Assembly: GCA_964490015.1 (NCBI GenBank)
Contig: CAZBBA010000008.1
Coordinates: 1-64,000 of the forward strand
Source: Perlabentimonas sp964490015
Lineage (GTDB): Bacteria; Bacteroidota; Bacteroidia; Bacteroidales; Tenuifilaceae
Direction: 5' to 3'
Length of the DNA: 64,000 bases
Of this stretch, positions 62,656 through 64,000 are shown piece after piece (positions within the stretch are counted from its first letter, which is position 1; every line of letters starts with the position of its first letter). Made by a program: the position numbers and the translations under genes. The notes beneath the pieces are model-generated. The model was not told the origin of the DNA, did not search any database, and saw only the letters and a list, made by a program, of their open reading frames with translations.

Positions 62656-63702
62656 TTACTTGCTGGAACTTGATGTTGTTTTAGTAAGGATTTTAAGATC
62701 GAATATCAGCGGTGTATAGGGTTGGATTTTTGTGCCGCTACCATTCTCACCATAAGCCGATCCGCTCATAATAAGTACTTTTGCTGTGGAGTTGGTTTTC
62801 AATTGCCGAAGGGCAATAGAAAATCCTGCAATATAACCAGTTCCACCAACCGTAACCTTTAGTGGTTCGTAGGTTGCAGTGGAACTGTAGGTTCCATTTT
62901 CCTCTGCAACCTCTTTCATGTTGGTGTCGAATAGCCAGTTGTCTACAAATCGACCTGCATAGTACAGGCTTACCACATCTTTGTCAGCAATTTCGATATG
63001 ATGATTTACTTCCTCGTCATCGTCGCCTTCCTCGTCGTCTTCTACCTCATCGAGAACCTCGGAGAGAATGTAAACTCCCTCTCCATCGCCACTCATGTAA
63101 GCAATTACTTCGCTAGGGTTAAGATCGGGGTAATTTGTGGTGAGGTACTCGGTTATTACCTCTGCCTCGTATGCATCGGGGTCAGTAATTACACGCTGAA
63201 ACTCAACATCGAAAATAACGGAAGAGTATGCGGGTAAACCGTTGTAGGCTGCTGTACCGTATGCAAGGCTTGATGGCATAATAAATCGAGCTTTGGTTCC
63301 CTCTTTTATTAGCGAAAAGCCCTCCTCAAGACCCTTTAGCATGCGGGTTTTAGTGCTCTTGTACATGGCGAACTTTGGAACATAGCGCGTTGACGATGAA
63401 TAAACGTCGTGTAGCTGTGCTGTGTTCTTGTTGGTAGTTTCAAATGCATCCATTTCAAGGCTATATCCCGTATAGTTAAAAAGGACGTAATCGCCCTGTT
63501 TGGGGGTGTTGCCAGTACCAGTTTCAATAATATCCCAGTACAAACCAGAGCTGGTTAACTTATAATCTGGGTAGTTTACCCTCATGTATGCTTGCAAACG
63601 TATAAGCTCATCGGCTGCCCTTTCATCTACCTCTTCCTCGCAAGCGCTAAAGGCAAAAATGCTAAAAACGGCTAAAGACAAAAAAATAATCTTTCTAATC
63701 AT
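62656..63702 (-). CDS. Lipoprotein with two FKBP-type peptidyl-prolyl isomerase domains
   Basis: This 348-residue lipoprotein (signal MIRKIIFLSLAVFSIFAFSAC, Cys 21) has an FKBP domain at about residues 55-175 (TGTGNTPKQGDYVLFNYTGYSLEMDAFETT, IPSSLAYGT-like MPSSLAYGTAAYNGLPAYSSVIFDVEF). A very acidic linker (EVEDDEEGDDDEE) and a second, less typical FKBP domain follow (VVSLYYAGRFVDNWLFDTN, IMSGSAYGENGSGTKIQPYTPLIFDLKIL). It probably assists folding of exported proteins. It is 14 bases downstream of another FKBP-type gene in the same direction and convergent with the methyltransferase gene. Confidence 0.88.
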   Translation of the reverse strand: MIRKIIFLSLAVFSIFAFSACEEEVDERAADELIRLQAYMRVNYPDYKLTSSGLYWDIIETGTGNTPKQGDYVLFNYTGYSLEMDAFETTNKNTAQLHDVYSSSTRYVPKFAMYKSTKTRMLKGLEEGFSLIKEGTKARFIMPSSLAYGTAAYNGLPAYSSVIFDVEFQRVITDPDAYEAEVITEYLTTNYPDLNPSEVIAYMSGDGEGVYILSEVLDEVEDDEEGDDDEEVNHHIEIADKDVVSLYYAGRFVDNWLFDTNMKEVAEENGTYSSTATYEPLKVTVGGTGYIAGFSIALRQLKTNSTAKVLIMSGSAYGENGSGTKIQPYTPLIFDLKILTKTTSSSSK

Positions 63703-63716
63703 AATTACTTTGGTTG

Positions 63717-64000
63717 TTATTTAATGCTATCTAATCGTAATTCTACAAATAAAGGGGTGTATGGACTAACTGTGCTACTGCCTTTTATGCCGTAACCAAG
63801 GGGTGAAGGAATAACCAGCTGCATTGTTTCGCCAATGTTTAGCCTGCTGTAGCCCAGCTGAAGTCCTTCAATCAAGTTTTCGTTGATGACAATCTCTTGA
63901 TTTGCCCCTACAGTTTTCTCTAATAGCCTAAGATCGAGAGTGGAAACCCTGTGCCAAGCATATATGGTATCACCCATGGTTGGTTTGGCCGATTCTTGGG
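63717..64000 (-). CDS. FKBP-type peptidyl-prolyl isomerase (partial, N-terminus off window)
   Basis: The C-terminal 94 residues of an FKBP domain are visible. An open frame enters from the right edge (QESAKPTMGDTIYAWHRV) and continues through LIEGLQLGYSRLNIGETMQLVIPSPLGYGIKGSSTVSPYTPLFVELRLDSIK, which matches the FKBP C-terminal half (G-W-x-x-G-L... P-x-x-L-x-Y-G). The ATG at 63977 is probably not the true start, because the frame is open upstream and the FKBP fold would be incomplete. With the next gene it makes a pair of envelope isomerases. Confidence 0.75.
   Translation of the reverse strand, partial: QESAKPTMGDTIYAWHRVSTLDLRLLEKTVGANQEIVINENLIEGLQLGYSRLNIGETMQLVIPSPLGYGIKGSSTVSPYTPLFVELRLDSIK

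Noticed and set aside
1..64000. tRNA, rRNA or tmRNA genes
   Set aside because: No cloverleaf with a GGTTCRAATC-type arm or rRNA-like sequence was recognised by reading; a tRNAscan run would be decisive.

Overview
The window looks like the chromosome of a fermentative, hydrogen-producing anaerobe of the phylum Bacteroidota, probably Bacteroidales or Marinilabiliales. The evidence is a TonB receptor with a carboxypeptidase-regulatory-like N-terminus, DUF2339 and Y_Y_Y/propeller proteins, lipoproteins with the phylum's typical signal sequences, weak Shine-Dalgarno sites, and several promoters of the phylum's TTTG / TAnnTTTG type. The genus cannot be told from this sequence alone. No rRNA, tRNA or CRISPR repeat array was recognised.

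Layout. 0-4.1 kb: end of a type I CRISPR-Cas operon on the minus strand (WYL regulator, cas6, cas5, cas3 running off the left edge). 4.2-7.1 kb: a HIRAN protein, an MFS exporter and a dihydroorotate-dehydrogenase-like protein. 7.1-19.5 kb: a large [FeFe]-hydrogenase locus. It has a divergent promoter region between a ferredoxin / PAS-sensory-hydrogenase / SpoIIE-phosphatase operon (minus) and hydCBA / hydrogenase-histidine-kinase fusion / two response-regulator proteins (plus), and it is closed by rex. 19.5-24.9 kb: a NitT/TauT-type ABC importer facing a TM1266-family hydrogenase-system protein that overlaps a TonB receptor gene. The promoter of the TM1266 gene carries a nearly perfect Rex box. 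25-31.6 kb: surface and membrane proteins (beta-barrel, lipoprotein, M28 peptidase, DUF2339). 31.6-33.4 kb: tryptophanase with a candidate leader peptide, followed by a long inverted-repeat element. 34-40.9 kb: MATE exporter, glycerol catabolism (glpK, glpD, DeoR regulator) and sucD. 40.9-48.4 kb: a giant propeller/SpoIIE sensor, a 21-bp tandem repeat array, a palindrome island and a large FAD/Fe-S dehydrogenase. 48.9-55.9 kb: an AT-rich segment with the organisation of integron gene cassettes without an integrase. It carries a small membrane protein, a 1.75-kilo-residue PocR/PAS hybrid kinase and a GNAT acetyltransferase. 56-61.7 kb: PEGA-SUMF1 protein, ackA-ptb-buk with an upstream Rex-like box, and a SagB-type lipoprotein. 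61.9-64 kb: RsmI-like methyltransferase and two FKBP-type isomerases.

How the parts fit. HydABC would dispose of NADH and ferredoxin electrons as H2. Two extra hydrogenase-derived sensors, one fused to a histidine kinase and one beside a PP2C phosphatase, would read H2 or redox state, and Rex would read NADH/NAD. Rex-like dyads lie at the ferredoxin/sensor operon, at hydC, at the TM1266-TonB operon and upstream of ackA-ptb-buk. This suggests a single redox regulon joining hydrogen production, an uncharacterised uptake system and acid-kinase fermentation. The most unusual items are the cassette array with matching inverse core sites, the Rex-linked TM1266/TonB/ABC uptake locus, the paired sensory hydrogenases, and the degenerate [2Fe-2S] domain of HydB.
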